NCBI GenBank assembly: GCA_001643675.2
Contig: LSRY02000036.1
Location: 972,001-1,036,000, forward strand
DNA length: 64,000 bases
Origin: Monocercomonoides exilis
Lineage: Eukaryota > Preaxostyla > Oxymonadida > Polymastigidae
Direction of reading: 5' to 3'
The notes under the pieces are model-generated. The model was not told the DNA's origin. It saw nothing but the letters and a program-made list of their open reading frames with translations, and made no database searches. Made by a program: the position numbers and the translations under genes. Shown here one piece after another: positions 37,732-48,445 of the stretch (position 1 is the stretch's first letter; every line of letters starts with the position of its first letter).

Positions 37732-40308
37732 ATGATGACAATTTTATTGTTGCTATTTTGGATTACAATAAATTGTTTATTTTACACGGGGATGGAGGAA
37801 GGAGTTCGACTTCCAACTATTATTGATTGCCCACAAACAAAATGCGCATCTTCTTCACATGTTTTTGATGTTACTAACGCTTCTCTGACAATAACATCGA
37901 TCTCCATGAGCAATATCTATAATTTTCATCTTTTTTCTTTGTCTAATGCTAGTAAACTTTACTTATTTTCATGCTTTCTCAATGGAAATTATTCAGATAA
38001 TTCTATTTTTCTTCAAAAAGATTCGGAGATTATTCTGAATCAAGTATCTGTTAATCATAAAAACAAAAATTTCATAACACATATTGTTGAGTCACCTAGT
38101 AAATTGGGTTCTATTTCTATGGCACATATGATTTTTTCCGACTGTTGTACAATAGGGGATTTACCATTGCTTGGCAATGAATATAATGTTAATGTTTCGA
38201 TAGACAACTGTCAATTTAGTAATATATCGAGTAAGGTTCCTTTTTATTACATGGATCTTAAGCATGATTTATCAAAATGCGTAATTCAGCATTCTTCATT
38301 TTGCAATTGCGAAGATACTCTAAGGTCATCAATTGTTTGCTTTGAAGGCTACAAAGAATTTAAAAGTGTAAATTGCTCATATGAATATATCCGAACAAAG
38401 GATAGCTTTTGGAAACGTAATAAATCTAAAATGAAAAATCAAACATATGTGAGCTCTCAAAATATACGAGAATCAGCTGAATTTTCAAATTGCATGTTTT
38501 TGCGTTGTACGGCACGCAATGGAGGAGCCATTCGCATCATGAGCAGAGATTCTTATCTCACTATTATTAGCTGCAAATTTGATGAATGCTCTGCTGATGA
38601 ACTTTGTGGAGTCATTTGTGCTGTTTCGTCAAGTGGAACGTATACTCCGTTTTGGGTTAAAATTGAAGACACAAGCATGTGCAACTGCTCTGCGCAATCG
38701 TGGGGAGGAATTGGAATTGCAGGAACTTTATTACTGCAGAAAGTGAAAGCGGAGAATATTAGTGCTTATGATACAGGATTCGTACTGTATGATCCAGTCG
38801 TGCAAGATGTCACATGGACAGAAGTGACTGCTTCAAAATGCTCTTCAAATGGGACGAGTCGCTATGAAGGCGATGGCGGCTGCTTTTACATCGAGCAAAT
38901 AGATCACAGTATTTTCCTTAAAAATAGCTCGTTTTCGTTCAACTATGCAGCTAACCGGGGCGGAGCATTTCTCTTTGCTTATTCTGCAAATGCCTCGGTG
39001 CAATTCACATTTTGCCGCTTTGTGTCGAATGCGGCAGATGGGAAGCTGAATTACGGCAGCAGCAAAGCAAATGGTAAGGCGATGGAGATATTCGATGCAA
39101 TGGCTGACAGAAAAAGAGGCGAGCTCGGAAAAATGAGCATGGAAGCTGAGCAGAGTCGGAACATTGTTCTATCAGCAGCCAGCGAAAGTGGAAACGACAT
39201 CTTTTGCACGCAGCAGGTGGCGTCTCTGCTGTCTGCATCGTCTTTCGAGAATTGCTCCTCGAACAGCAGCAGCCCACTTGTGTTTGTCGAGGCAAGAGGC
39301 GCCTTCGACAGCTGGATAACAGACAGCAACAGCAGCAAGAACGGCAGCAAGACAAACGACCCATACAAAAGCTTTGATTTCTTCCTGCAGTTTCTTTCGA
39401 TAATCATATCAGTCTGTATGGTTATGGGTGTTGCGGTCTTTTGCTGCTATGCCTGCAAAAAATTTTCGAAAAGAAAAAGAGCAAACGAGGATGATGAAGA
39501 AGATGGAGCCCAGAGAGAAAGGAACGGAAGACGCACTCAAAGGAATCGCGGCAGAAGAGTGAATTATTCTGAAGAAATGACTTCTGCCAATGAGCATGTG
39601 AATATTCCTTCGATGGCTGTTCTGCCTCCTTATTCTGTAGCCACTCAGATGGATGGCGAAGTGGCTATTCCGGCAGAGCTGCCGGCTGCTGAGCAAAATG
39701 AGAATGCTTCCCAAACAGAAATTCCAGCCATCCTGTTATCTCCTCCGTCATCAACTGCCTCAGCCTCAGCGTCTGTTTCTTCACTTTCTCCTAATCACAC
39801 AGATCACACTTCATTCCAGTCACAATACCCATCAACAACACCCTCGCCATCAGCGATGTCGAGTTCTCAAGCTCAGCATCCACCTTCTTCTCTTCCTTCG
39901 AACGTTCCTGCTTCTTATCCAGCTGTTGCTTCAGACAGCGAGAATGCTTTGTATGAAGTGGTGAACAATGCTCTCCCTTCACCTTCACTTTGTGTGACTT
40001 CTACTTTTCCTTTGTTTCCTTGTCCTCAGAATGCCTCTTCCTCTTCCTCTTCCTCTTCTTCTTCTTCTGATGGATTGTCCAGTTATGGTGCTTCTTCCTC
40101 TCACAGTTTGAGCGAGGCTGGTCATTCAGCTTCTGCAAGCGCATCAACAAGCATGTATGAAATGCCCCTTGCCAGTCAATATTCGTCCTCAGCAGTCGCT
40201 GTTCGCTCAGATTCTTCAGAAGAATATTCTCCAAATGCTGCATCTGCTTCAGATGGACTCAATATTTATTCAGGCATCAAAAATTCGCCAGAAGAGATCA
40301 TCATGTAA
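37732..40308 (+). CDS. Parallel beta-helix surface protein with one membrane helix
   Basis: A single exon of 858 residues. A signal peptide (ILLLLFWITINCLFY) begins just after the start, where ATG occurs twice (37732 and 37735). The ectodomain of about 530 residues is rich in N-glycosylation sites and Cys and has repeated short strands. Segments with NGGAI and NRGGAF followed by a C.F or F.F..N pattern are like chlamydial polymorphic membrane protein and other pectin-lyase-like beta-helix repeats, common in surface proteins of anaerobic protists. One transmembrane helix lies at about 550-572 (FLSIIISVCMVMGVAVFC), followed by a basic stop-transfer run (KKFSKRKR). The 280-residue cytoplasmic tail is Ser/Pro-rich with scattered Tyr motifs (LYEVV, MYEMP, IYSGI). 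It may serve in adhesion or uptake of particles. Ligand and family membership are inferred. Confidence 0.7.
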   Translation: MMTILLLLFWITINCLFYTGMEEGVRLPTIIDCPQTKCASSSHVFDVTNASLTITSISMSNIYNFHLFSLSNASKLYLFSCFLNGNYSDNSIFLQKDSEIILNQVSVNHKNKNFITHIVESPSKLGSISMAHMIFSDCCTIGDLPLLGNEYNVNVSIDNCQFSNISSKVPFYYMDLKHDLSKCVIQHSSFCNCEDTLRSSIVCFEGYKEFKSVNCSYEYIRTKDSFWKRNKSKMKNQTYVSSQNIRESAEFSNCMFLRCTARNGGAIRIMSRDSYLTIISCKFDECSADELCGVICAVSSSGTYTPFWVKIEDTSMCNCSAQSWGGIGIAGTLLLQKVKAENISAYDTGFVLYDPVVQDVTWTEVTASKCSSNGTSRYEGDGGCFYIEQIDHSIFLKNSSFSFNYAANRGGAFLFAYSANASVQFTFCRFVSNAADGKLNYGSSKANGKAMEIFDAMADRKRGELGKMSMEAEQSRNIVLSAASESGNDIFCTQQVASLLSASSFENCSSNSSSPLVFVEARGAFDSWITDSNSSKNGSKTNDPYKSFDFFLQFLSIIISVCMVMGVAVFCCYACKKFSKRKRANEDDEEDGAQRERNGRRTQRNRGRRVNYSEEMTSANEHVNIPSMAVLPPYSVATQMDGEVAIPAELPAAEQNENASQTEIPAILLSPPSSTASASASVSSLSPNHTDHTSFQSQYPSTTPSPSAMSSSQAQHPPSSLPSNVPASYPAVASDSENALYEVVNNALPSPSLCVTSTFPLFPCPQNASSSSSSSSSSSDGLSSYGASSSHSLSEAGHSASASASTSMYEMPLASQYSSSAVAVRSDSSEEYSPNAASASDGLNIYSGIKNSPEEIIM

Positions 40309-40855
40309 GGAAGTGAATGCACATTCTAGTGAACATGATTTTTGTTTTTTTCATGAGAATTGCCTTTTGTGGTGATTTGATGGTTGATTTAATGTTTGTT
40401 ATTTTTTTTTTATGAAAAAATGTGTTTTCATCAAGAATCTTTCTTTTTTTATTATATTTTGTGATTCCTTTGTGCAATCTATATTATTTGAATATTTACA
40501 ATGTATTTGTTCGTTTTTTTGTTGAATCTTTTTGGTTTTTCCATTTCAGTAAATCAACATTTCCAATTAGAAATTTAATTCAATGTTTTGATTTGCTTTG
40601 ACAAGTGAAGTTGTTTTATCAGAGTGATGATGTTGAGAACATAGAAATTGACATTTCTTTCGCTCTGAATTTTTGTTCCTTTTCTTTTTGTAAAATTTCA
40701 TCATTTTGATTTGTCACATAATTCTTTTAAGCAATTTATTATTTATCTCAAAATGAAATATTGCAAATCCTAACCCCTTTCCCTATTATGAATTTTAAGT
40801 TATTCGTTTCTTTGCTAATATTTTATTTTATAACTATTTTTGATTTTGAAATATA
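40309..40855. other. AT-rich spacer before the foldback element
   Basis: T-rich downstream flank of the surface-protein gene. No gene or RNA was recognised. A 71-codon frame at 40,761-40,976 runs into the foldback element and looks fortuitous. Confidence 0.5.
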
Positions 40856-40906
40856 CACCAAAAATAATTCAAATTCGAAAAAAAATAATTCGAATTCGGA
40901 AATTAA

Positions 40907-41642
40907 TAGGGTCAACTTTTCAATGGGACTTTTTCCATTATTGGAACTTTTTTTGTTTTTGCTTGCAAAATTCTGAGAAATGAGAAGTAGTTTTCAGCAT
41001 TTTAAAAATCCTTTTTAACAAGTTTTATTCTATTTATTTGCAATTTGTTTTTATATTTTTACTTGTTACACATTGAGAAATTTCGTTTTTTTGTTAAATT
41101 TAAAAGGACTTTTTCTAGCCAACTGGGAATCGCTCAAGAAATTGGGGACATGTTTTATATAGCATTTGCTTCGAACTATTAATCTTTAAAACCTTTTTTT
41201 TCACAAACATTTTTTTCTTGATTTTTTCGCATTTCAAATTTTCATCAACATGATAACATAAAACTGATTATTTCTTTATTAATATAATGAAATGAAAAAA
41301 ATAAAAATATGATATGAAAAACAAATACTTTAATAATGAAGTGTTGAAAAAATAAAATATTCTCATTTTCTATTTGTCAAGAATTTAACTTTGTTACTAA
41401 AGTTTGATCGAAGATCATTTTAAGTTTGTGCCTTTTTGTCTGTTTGAGACAAACAGAAAATGAGAATACAGATATCGCATAAAATACCGGACATCGCACA
41501 AAATACCGGACAAGATCGATATCTCAATAACCGCAAGAAGAAAAATTCTGATAATTTCCCTCAAAATACATCTCATCAATGCAAACTCATTTGATACACA
41601 AGACTGTTAAACCAGCTTCATTTGTGCTCAGAAAAAATTATC
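40907..41642 (+). repeat. Left arm of the foldback element
   Basis: Reverse complement of 41,692-42,427. It contains a short direct repeat with AAAATACCGGACA at about 41,480-41,512. Confidence 0.9.
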
Positions 41643-41691
41643 GATTGAAATCTCGTTGAAACTCAAAATCCTATTTCTCCGAGTATTAAAT

Positions 41692-42427
41692 GATAATTTT
41701 TTCTGAGCACAAATGAAGCTGGTTTAACAGTCTTGTGTATCAAATGAGTTTGCATTGATGAGATGTATTTTGAGGGAAATTATCAGAATTTTTCTTCTTG
41801 CGGTTATTGAGATATCGATCTTGTCCGGTATTTTGTGCGATGTCCGGTATTTTATGCGATATCTGTATTCTCATTTTCTGTTTGTCTCAAACAGACAAAA
41901 AGGCACAAACTTAAAATGATCTTCGATCAAACTTTAGTAACAAAGTTAAATTCTTGACAAATAGAAAATGAGAATATTTTATTTTTTCAACACTTCATTA
42001 TTAAAGTATTTGTTTTTCATATCATATTTTTATTTTTTTCATTTCATTATATTAATAAAGAAATAATCAGTTTTATGTTATCATGTTGATGAAAATTTGA
42101 AATGCGAAAAAATCAAGAAAAAAATGTTTGTGAAAAAAAAGGTTTTAAAGATTAATAGTTCGAAGCAAATGCTATATAAAACATGTCCCCAATTTCTTGA
42201 GCGATTCCCAGTTGGCTAGAAAAAGTCCTTTTAAATTTAACAAAAAAACGAAATTTCTCAATGTGTAACAAGTAAAAATATAAAAACAAATTGCAAATAA
42301 ATAGAATAAAACTTGTTAAAAAGGATTTTTAAAATGCTGAAAACTACTTCTCATTTCTCAGAATTTTGCAAGCAAAAACAAAAAAAGTTCCAATAATGGA
42401 AAAAGTCACATTGAAAAGTTGACCCTA
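41692..42427 (-). repeat. Right arm of the foldback element
   Basis: Reverse complement of 40,907-41,642, separated from it by a 49-bp loop. Confidence 0.9.
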
Positions 42428-42541
42428 ATTCAATTTCGTAATTTATAAATTCGATTTCGAAAAAAAACAATTCAATTTCGAAACGAAAATCTTTTTTGAT
42501 TTGTGGAATGAATAACTTGTGTTAGGTGTTTTGAATTCTTT

Positions 42542-42574
42542 AAATTGGGTGATTTTTTTTGATATCATAAAAAA
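42542..42574 (+). repeat. 33-bp inverted repeat, left copy
   Basis: Begins AAATTGGGTGATTTTTTTT and is identical over 33 bp to the reverse complement of 48,446-48,478. It lies about 60 bp outside the foldback element. Confidence 0.85.
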
Positions 42575-43444
42575 AGATCAAAAATCGAAAAAATATAATC
42601 TGTAGTGGTATTTATTGATCAAAAAGTTAAATTGGTATTTCATAAGTATTTAGCTTTTATTTCTGTCATATATATTTGTTTTATTTATTAATATAAAAAA
42701 TCATACCTTTTTGATAATCTTGGTGCAAAAAGAATTTTTTTTGATCAAGTTAAATAAAAATGAACCTAAAACTAATAAAGTTAAACCAACAAAACACATC
42801 AATAAGAAACAAAAGATTCTTAACCTATTGAACAAAGCTAATAAAAGGAAAAAACATTTAAAAAAACTTTAAAGAATAAAATTAATATGAGTATTTAAAT
42901 GTTTTTTAAAAAAAAGCATATGTTTTCCCTTAATCCAGCTGAAACCTCATCTAAATGTTTTCTTATCTGCTGATCTGCTCAACAGATTCTGCAAACGAAG
43001 ATTGTGCTATTTTGGAAACTGCAGTTAGTAAGAACACTTTACTCAACATCGAAACTTCTCTTTTAATTCTTCATTAAAAATACAGGTTTTATTTTTTTCT
43101 CGATTCACTACATGGTTTCCTATCATTTCAACTCGACATTTTAAAATTCTCCCTTCGTTAACTTCGTGCTTTTCCTAAGTTCCTGCTTTTGTTGCTTTGT
43201 GAAGAAATTATCATTGAATTCCCCTCATCCATCATTCGTCTTTTGTTTATGCCATTTCTTTCCCTCTTTCATCATCATCTTCCTCTATCTCTTGATCATC
43301 CTTTTCTTTCGTTTTTGCTTCCTCCTCATTTCACTCTCTCCATCATCACTCTCATCTCTCCAGGCGGAAACAATTTCTTTTGCTTCACAAGCAACTCACT
43401 TTGATGATAAAAATTGATGGCCTTCCGCTCTTCTTCCAAACCTT
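42575..43444. other. AT-rich region inside the inverted-repeat interval
   Basis: No exon was recognised. The 43,166-43,417 open frame on the + strand is pyrimidine-rich and low in information. It lies just beyond the last exon-like segment of the - strand gene. Confidence 0.4.
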
Positions 43445-45302
43445 CTATCTTCTCTTTCTCTTCCTTCCGCTCTCGGCATCAGCAGCAATTAAACAATGGC
43501 ATGCCCAGTTCTTCACTCCCTTGAAAGTTTGACTCATTCTGAATTCTTTTCCCTTTCTCTTCAACTTAACTTGATCTTTCCAATGTTTGCTCTCAGAGTA
43601 ATATGTGAGCGCTTCATCGAAGCTTTCTGAGAAGTCTATAAGTTCTATATTATTGGCCGTTCTGTGAGCGTTATCAATCATCAAGAATTCAGATTGTGGA
43701 ATAAGTTGCAGCTTGGGAGAAGAAGAAGAGGAAGGGAATGAAGGAGAAGGAGCAAATAGCTGAGGAATTTATATAACCCTCTTTCAAATACGATTCTGAA
43801 AGAAGAAAATCATTCTTGTTGTTGAAGAGCGCACTCAGTGACTCAGATATGGCAGTTCTTCTCTTCTCATTGGACCATGTTCCCCTGTGGCTGTTTTGCC
43901 CCGCCTTTTACTGATGTGGAGAAGCTGCATGCGTTCTTCCGGCAGTGGGTGGAGCATGAAATGGTGGGATCGGTTTAACATAAAATTAGTACTGAGGCAA
44001 TCAATGAAATCTGCAGCAAAGGTGAGTTCAGGAAAGAACGCAGTCGAGATAAAGTGGGAGAATGACTTTGTGTGCGAAGAGAAGACGGACATAAACACCA
44101 TTCTTCTTCTTCTTCTTCTTCATTTCTTTTGTGATACTCTCCTTTTCTTCATCCTCTTCATCCTCCCCTCCTCCATGTCTTCTCTTGTTCCTCTTTTTCC
44201 CAACAGGTGCATACAGATTAAGCAAAGTGCCAGCAGTTATTATTTTCGCTATGTCAGTCTCCGTTGGTGAAGCCATTATGCCAAAAAGATTTGGCCCAAC
44301 ACACCAGCTCAGCAAACGACGCAGCAGCTCTTCCTTCGTGACCGTTGACTCGCTGTTCGCTTCTTTATCCTTCTCGTTTCTCTTCTCCTTCTCCTTCTTC
44401 ATCCAGCCCTCTTCCTTCAGCAAGCGCCTCGATGATTTCCGACGCGTTGTTCCGCACAATCGCCTGTGGTGAGAACATCAGCTCGACAAGCTCGTTAAAC
44501 AGCGCCTTGTCGAGCGAGCTGGCAAAAAGCTTGAACGACTTGTTGGTCAGCAATAGAAGGATGGAAGAAGCCTTGCCACTGTTTTCAGGGCGTGGTGGGT
44601 GCAGCAGGAAGCGGATGAGCTGGAGAATGCCGTAGCGCAGAAATGCAAAGTGGAACTCGGTGCCGTTGGTGATGAACTTGTTGATTACACGAAGAGAAGA
44701 AGAGACAAGAGGGTGCAAACGGAAAATTGAATGTGAATATTATTGTGTGTTTGTGAATAACGAAAACGAATGAGTGAAAAAGTGGGGGGGAAAAAGGAAG
44801 AAGAAAAAGAATTTGAAAAGAAAGATAGAAAAAAACTTGTGAACGAAATTTCTATTAACAGTTTCTGGTAAACCTCATGTATTTGATCAATTGCTTTGCA
44901 ACAGCATCATTCAGTAAATAAGCTTGATTCACTAAGCAGGATAATTGCATAATCAAAGCTATTAGTCCACCATGATTACTATTCATCATTTGAGAGCGAA
45001 CAAAAAATTTAAATAAAGATAAATATTTGAAAAGCAAAATACAGATTAACAAAAATAAATGAAACAATTAATGAAATATATTTTATTTTATAGAAAAAAT
45101 AACAATTTTCCATACAATTCTGGTTCACTATGTGGATCATTGAGTTTAGTCCCCTCAGCCTGTGGATGTTGTCGAAGCAGCAGACCACTAACTGTTCAAC
45201 AGGAAACGCACAGCGCAGCGAAGGTGGAACATCCATTGACAGAAAAGCGCTGCAAACGACACTGGCACACAGTTCAATCACATTCTGCAACTTCACTTTG
45301 AA
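43445..45302 (-). pseudogene. Helical-repeat (ARM-like) gene, incomplete or broken
   Basis: Four exon-like segments carry amphipathic helices typical of armadillo repeats. 45,302-45,128 has KLQNVIELCASVVCSAF and CCFDNIHRLRGLN. 44,990-44,870 has NHGGLIALIMQLSCL and AKQLIKYM. 44,720-44,410 has FAFLRYGILQLIRFLLHP, LFNELVELMF and VRNNASEIIEAL. 44,420-44,205 has ELLRRLLSWCVGP and AKIITAGTLLNLYAP. A last possible exon at 43,720-43,445 ends in a basic tail. The third and fourth segments overlap but need a one-base frame change near 44,420, where no GT donor exists. The second segment has no AG acceptor upstream. So either the gene is decayed, the sequence has small errors, or the segments belong to more than one gene. 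Function unknown. Confidence 0.45.
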
Positions 45303-45324
45303 CTAACGCCCAAAGCTGTGCTTG

Positions 45325-47009
45325 ATGAATGGCAGTGTTGGGGAGGGAGAGGAGAAAGAGGAGAATGAAAAAGAAGAAGAAGTTGATGATGATGATGATG
45401 TGGGAAATGAAGAAGAAGTGAATGAAGTTGATGTGCTTGCAGACGCAAATGTTGAGAAAGTGAATGGTGTTTCTATAATCTGTTGATGAATCCTTCTTCG
45501 ATTTTTGATTTCAGGAAGAAAATCTGAGCAAAAAGTGGTTAGAATCTTCACAGGCTTATTTTTCGTCTCAGCTTCTTTCTTCTTCTTTTATGAGAAACCT
45601 TTTTTCTGTGCCTTTTTTATGCATCTGCCAAATCCTTCTTTTCCTTTTTCTCTTCCTTCTCAATATCCGCACGAATTCCCTAGCTTGCTGTACATGTTGC
45701 GTGGTTCAGAAGGATGCTTTGTGGCTCAAATATATCCCCCGTAGCTTTCATGTTGCTGCTTGCAAATACACCTGCATTGCTCAACTGTCCTTCACAAGAA
45801 TCGCTCGAGGTGTCGGTATAGTCACAAGAGGTGGGAGCGAGAAGGAAGAAACAGAAAAAGAAGGAGAGGAAGAAGACATTTTTGATAAAGAGGTAGTGCT
45901 TGGGATAGATATGTCGAGTGTCTTCTTTGCGACCGAAAAGAAGTCAGTGAAGGGAGATGAAGGATTGAGTGGCTTCGGTGGAGTGTCAACAAGAACAGAA
46001 GGAGTTGACAATTGGATGTGAAAAAAGGGAGAGAAAGAGGGGAATGTAATTATCAAGGGGAATACATTGTTTTCGGTGTGCAGCTTCGCAGAAGAGTGTG
46101 CTGTTGCACGGGCAGAATGTCTCTGCTGTTCACTTCTCTTCTCCTTCGCCCTTTTTCTGTTGCTTCCTGCAGGTGCTTTGTATCGAAAGTATCAATTTGC
46201 GATACGGAAAACTCATCGGTCTAATTTGTCTTCATCTTTGTCTTTTGTTCTTCCAGCTGATTTCCTTTTTTATGAGTTGCATTCAACTTGCATTTGTATA
46301 TCTCTTTTTTTGCCTCTTCCATTTGAACATGCAATCATCTCTCTTCGCTCCTTGGAAGTGTAATAAACCGAGAAAATAATTGCGATGTGCTTAAAAGATC
46401 ATATCCCCTTCTCAAACACATTCACACATTCAGCACAGCCGGAGTGTGGAAGCCGTACGAAGTGCTTAAGGATAGCGGAATGTGCTGCTGCAAAAGAGGA
46501 AAGCAGTTCAAATGCGCGTCCAGCAATCCAACAGAAGGCATTTGAAGCGATAATGTCGATGTTAAGAGAAAGAAAACTGAATGAAATAACGATTGGTGTG
46601 TGCAATCAAGCTGCCGATTGAACAGTTAACGCAAATTTGAATATCGATGACTTAATCCAATGCGAAATGTGAAGAAATATCAAAGAGAAAGGAGAAGAAG
46701 GCGAAGAAGAGGCAAAGACGAAGTTCAAGTCGAAAAATGTGAATATATGTGGTGATAGAGAAATGCGCAATCCGTCAACTGGCGTTTCTGAAGAAGATAG
46801 AGAGGATACTTTGCGTGAAGTCGTTGATAAACCAAATCGTCTAGCTTGTTGGATAAACTTCAGATTGGTAAGAAAAAATTCAATCACAAAATTTTTGACA
46901 AACAGATTGTGGAAATCAATCTTGCTGTATTTCTTTGTAGTCTATTAACTTTCTTAATGCGATGTCCTCTTCTTCCTCTTCAAAAATAAAATATGTTGAT
47001 GTCTCATAA
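45325..47009 (+). CDS. Predicted nine-exon gene of unknown function, ARM-like segments
   Basis: A model with exons 45325-45466, 45515-45534, 45684-45809, 45845-45982, 46028-46075, 46173-46218, 46434-46595, 46686-46867 and 46941-47009 keeps phase at every GT-AG junction and gives 310 residues. It starts with an acidic stretch (EEKEENEKEEEVDDDDD). Helical pieces follow: VAFMLLLANTPALL, FSVLCIESINLRYGKLI, TKCLRIAECAAAKEE and QQKAFEAIMSMLRER, then DTLREVVDKPN. Alternative donors would place in-frame TGA codons at 46,019 and 46,670, so the exact boundaries matter. It could be the partner half of the ARM-like gene on the - strand or an independent gene. It overlaps the next gene, on the opposite strand, by six bases at its stop. 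No family was recognised. Confidence 0.45.
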
Positions 47010-47408
47010 TTTCTTTTCTTTTCTATTTTTCCTCTTCCATTCATCTCTTCTTTTACTCTGAAAAGTATCAAACTCTTCCTTTTCTTCACATTTCGCAATT
47101 TCTTCCAAAAAATCTTCTCCTCTCATAAAAAATACCCCTCTCCCATTTGAAAGCTTCACAATAGTCCTCTTCTTTCCCGCTTTTGCCCTCTTTTCTTTCT
47201 TTTCAAAATCCATTTCTCCAATCAACAATAAGTCCCCTTCATCATCTTCATCCACTTCTCTACATATTTTCAACATTATCTTCTCCAAATCTTCATATGC
47301 TCTTTCCCCATCTCTTTGTCTCCAAATTTTCTTTCATTCAAAAACCCTTTTTGTAATATTCACTTTCAAAAATACACTCAACTCTCTCCCTCTCCCACAA
47401 ATAATCAT
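47004..47408 (-). CDS. Predicted small basic protein, unknown
   Basis: Exons 47408-47364 and 47330-47004 (33-bp intron) give 123 residues: a short start MIICGRGREL, an EDLEKIMLKICREVDEDDEG helix, strand DLLLIGEMDF, a basic run, strand GRGVFFMRGEDFLEEI and a Lys/Arg tail. Without the intron an in-frame TGA at 47,334-47,336 would interrupt it. The purine-rich sense strand resembles the charged exons elsewhere in the window. No family was recognised, and a simpler explanation as part of a larger gene is possible. Confidence 0.35.
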
Positions 47409-47506
47409 CTTCCATCTATTCTCTGCCCCATGTCCCTCCTGTATCTTGCGTTGATGAGATAAACATCAAATACGACTTTTGGTGGTTGAGGATATTATTA
47501 AAGGAG

Positions 47507-47819
47507 ATGATCATGCCAAAAACAGAAAAAACACCTCTGGACATCCACCACAATGTGTACGGGCTGAGAAGACTCTCCAGTGAGATACACGATGTATTTT
47601 GTGGAGATGCATTCAGTGCTGTATTCAACCATTCTGAGGCTGAAATGGAGAGATTGATTTATTTTTGGAATGATGATGGCTGTAGAAATGAAGCTGTTTG
47701 GCAAAAAACAGTCGAAGGGCAGTTTGGTCTTTATTTATTTTCTTTATATGAATATTTGCCTGTTGACTGTTTTTGTGTTGTTTTCAGGGCAGGAGGCGGA
47801 AAGGAATGAAAATGAATGA
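47507..47819 (+). CDS. Predicted small two-exon gene, unknown
   Basis: Exons 47507-47726 and 47788-47819 join in phase 1 across a 61-bp intron with a TTTTCAG acceptor, giving 83 residues with GLRRLSSEIHDVFCGDAF and AEMERLIYFWNDD. The frame stays open upstream of the ATG (DEINIKYDFWWLRILLKE), so the true start or an extra 5' exon may lie earlier, overlapping the divergent small gene. No family was recognised. Confidence 0.35.
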
Positions 47820-48445
47820 AAGCGGGATATCTCGTTGTGCATGGTGGCTATCGAGTTGAGCCAGCAAATTCATATGGAAAGTGCTCGGGATGAAGGGATT
47901 GGGAAGGGAATTGGAGATGATATTTTCATATGCAAAAACAAGGATATTTTTCAATGATGAAAATGGAATTTGAGCAGAAAACATGAATTTCACATTTTTC
48001 TGAAGGAAAGGAAATCAACGCAATTGAAGGAACTTAGACTTCCGGAAATGAAGGTTGCTGAATTTTCTGTTGAAACATCAAAATTTGATTGGTTTCATTT
48101 AATATTAATCGATTTCAACTTTTCTTATTCTATTCTTTTTCAATAACATTATTTAACAAATATTTGGAAATGAGATTATTTTATAACGTTATTGTAATTA
48201 TTGTTATCATGTTTTTAAACCCAGAAAACTTATGTTTTGTTCTGTTCATTTAAGTTTCGATTTTTTTTTGAATAATTTTTTTAAGTTTTTTTCAAAATTT
48301 GTAATTAAAACAATTGGAAACAAATTAAAATTAACAAATAAATAATAATAATAATAATTAGAGCAATATATTTGTGAGATCATCACTTTTGTTTTTCTTT
48401 TCAAAGCAACCCTTAAGGAAAATAATTTTTGATCAAACGTCGGAA
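47820..48445. other. Spacer up to the right 33-bp repeat
   Basis: Sequence becomes AT-rich after about 48,000. A - strand frame at 47,784-47,993 has no support. Nothing else was seen. Confidence 0.4.

Larger units (their letters stand above)
40856..42485. mobile_element. Foldback element with 736-bp near-perfect inverted arms
   Basis: Arms at 40,907-41,642 and 41,692-42,427 are reverse complements. In the stretches compared base by base the only mismatch was at 40,926/42,408, with no indels. The loop is 49 bp (41,643-41,691). Outside the arms, both ends continue as imperfect AT-rich inverted sequence built from AATTC and TTCGAA units. The left outer end starts TA-CACCAAAAATAATTC and matches the right end of the pogo-like transposon at 50,993 in about 54 of 59 positions. 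No open frame of interest lies inside. The element therefore looks like a non-autonomous relative mobilised by that transposase family. The right boundary is approximate. Confidence 0.85.

Noticed and set aside
37665-37733. N-terminal extension of the pseudoprotease from the ATG at 37,733
   Set aside because: It would put 23 charged residues before a good signal peptide and overlap the start of the divergent gene; the ATG at 37,664 is simpler.
45303-45551. - strand Ser-rich frame read as a 5' exon of the ARM-like gene
   Set aside because: It is the antisense of the acidic first exon of the + gene at 45,325, whose splice phase is consistent; the Ser frame ends in TAG before the next segment.
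46399-46605. - strand frame with SNAFCWIAGRAFELL
   Set aside because: The + strand reading of the same bases joins in phase with exons on both sides; the - reading has no splice partners.
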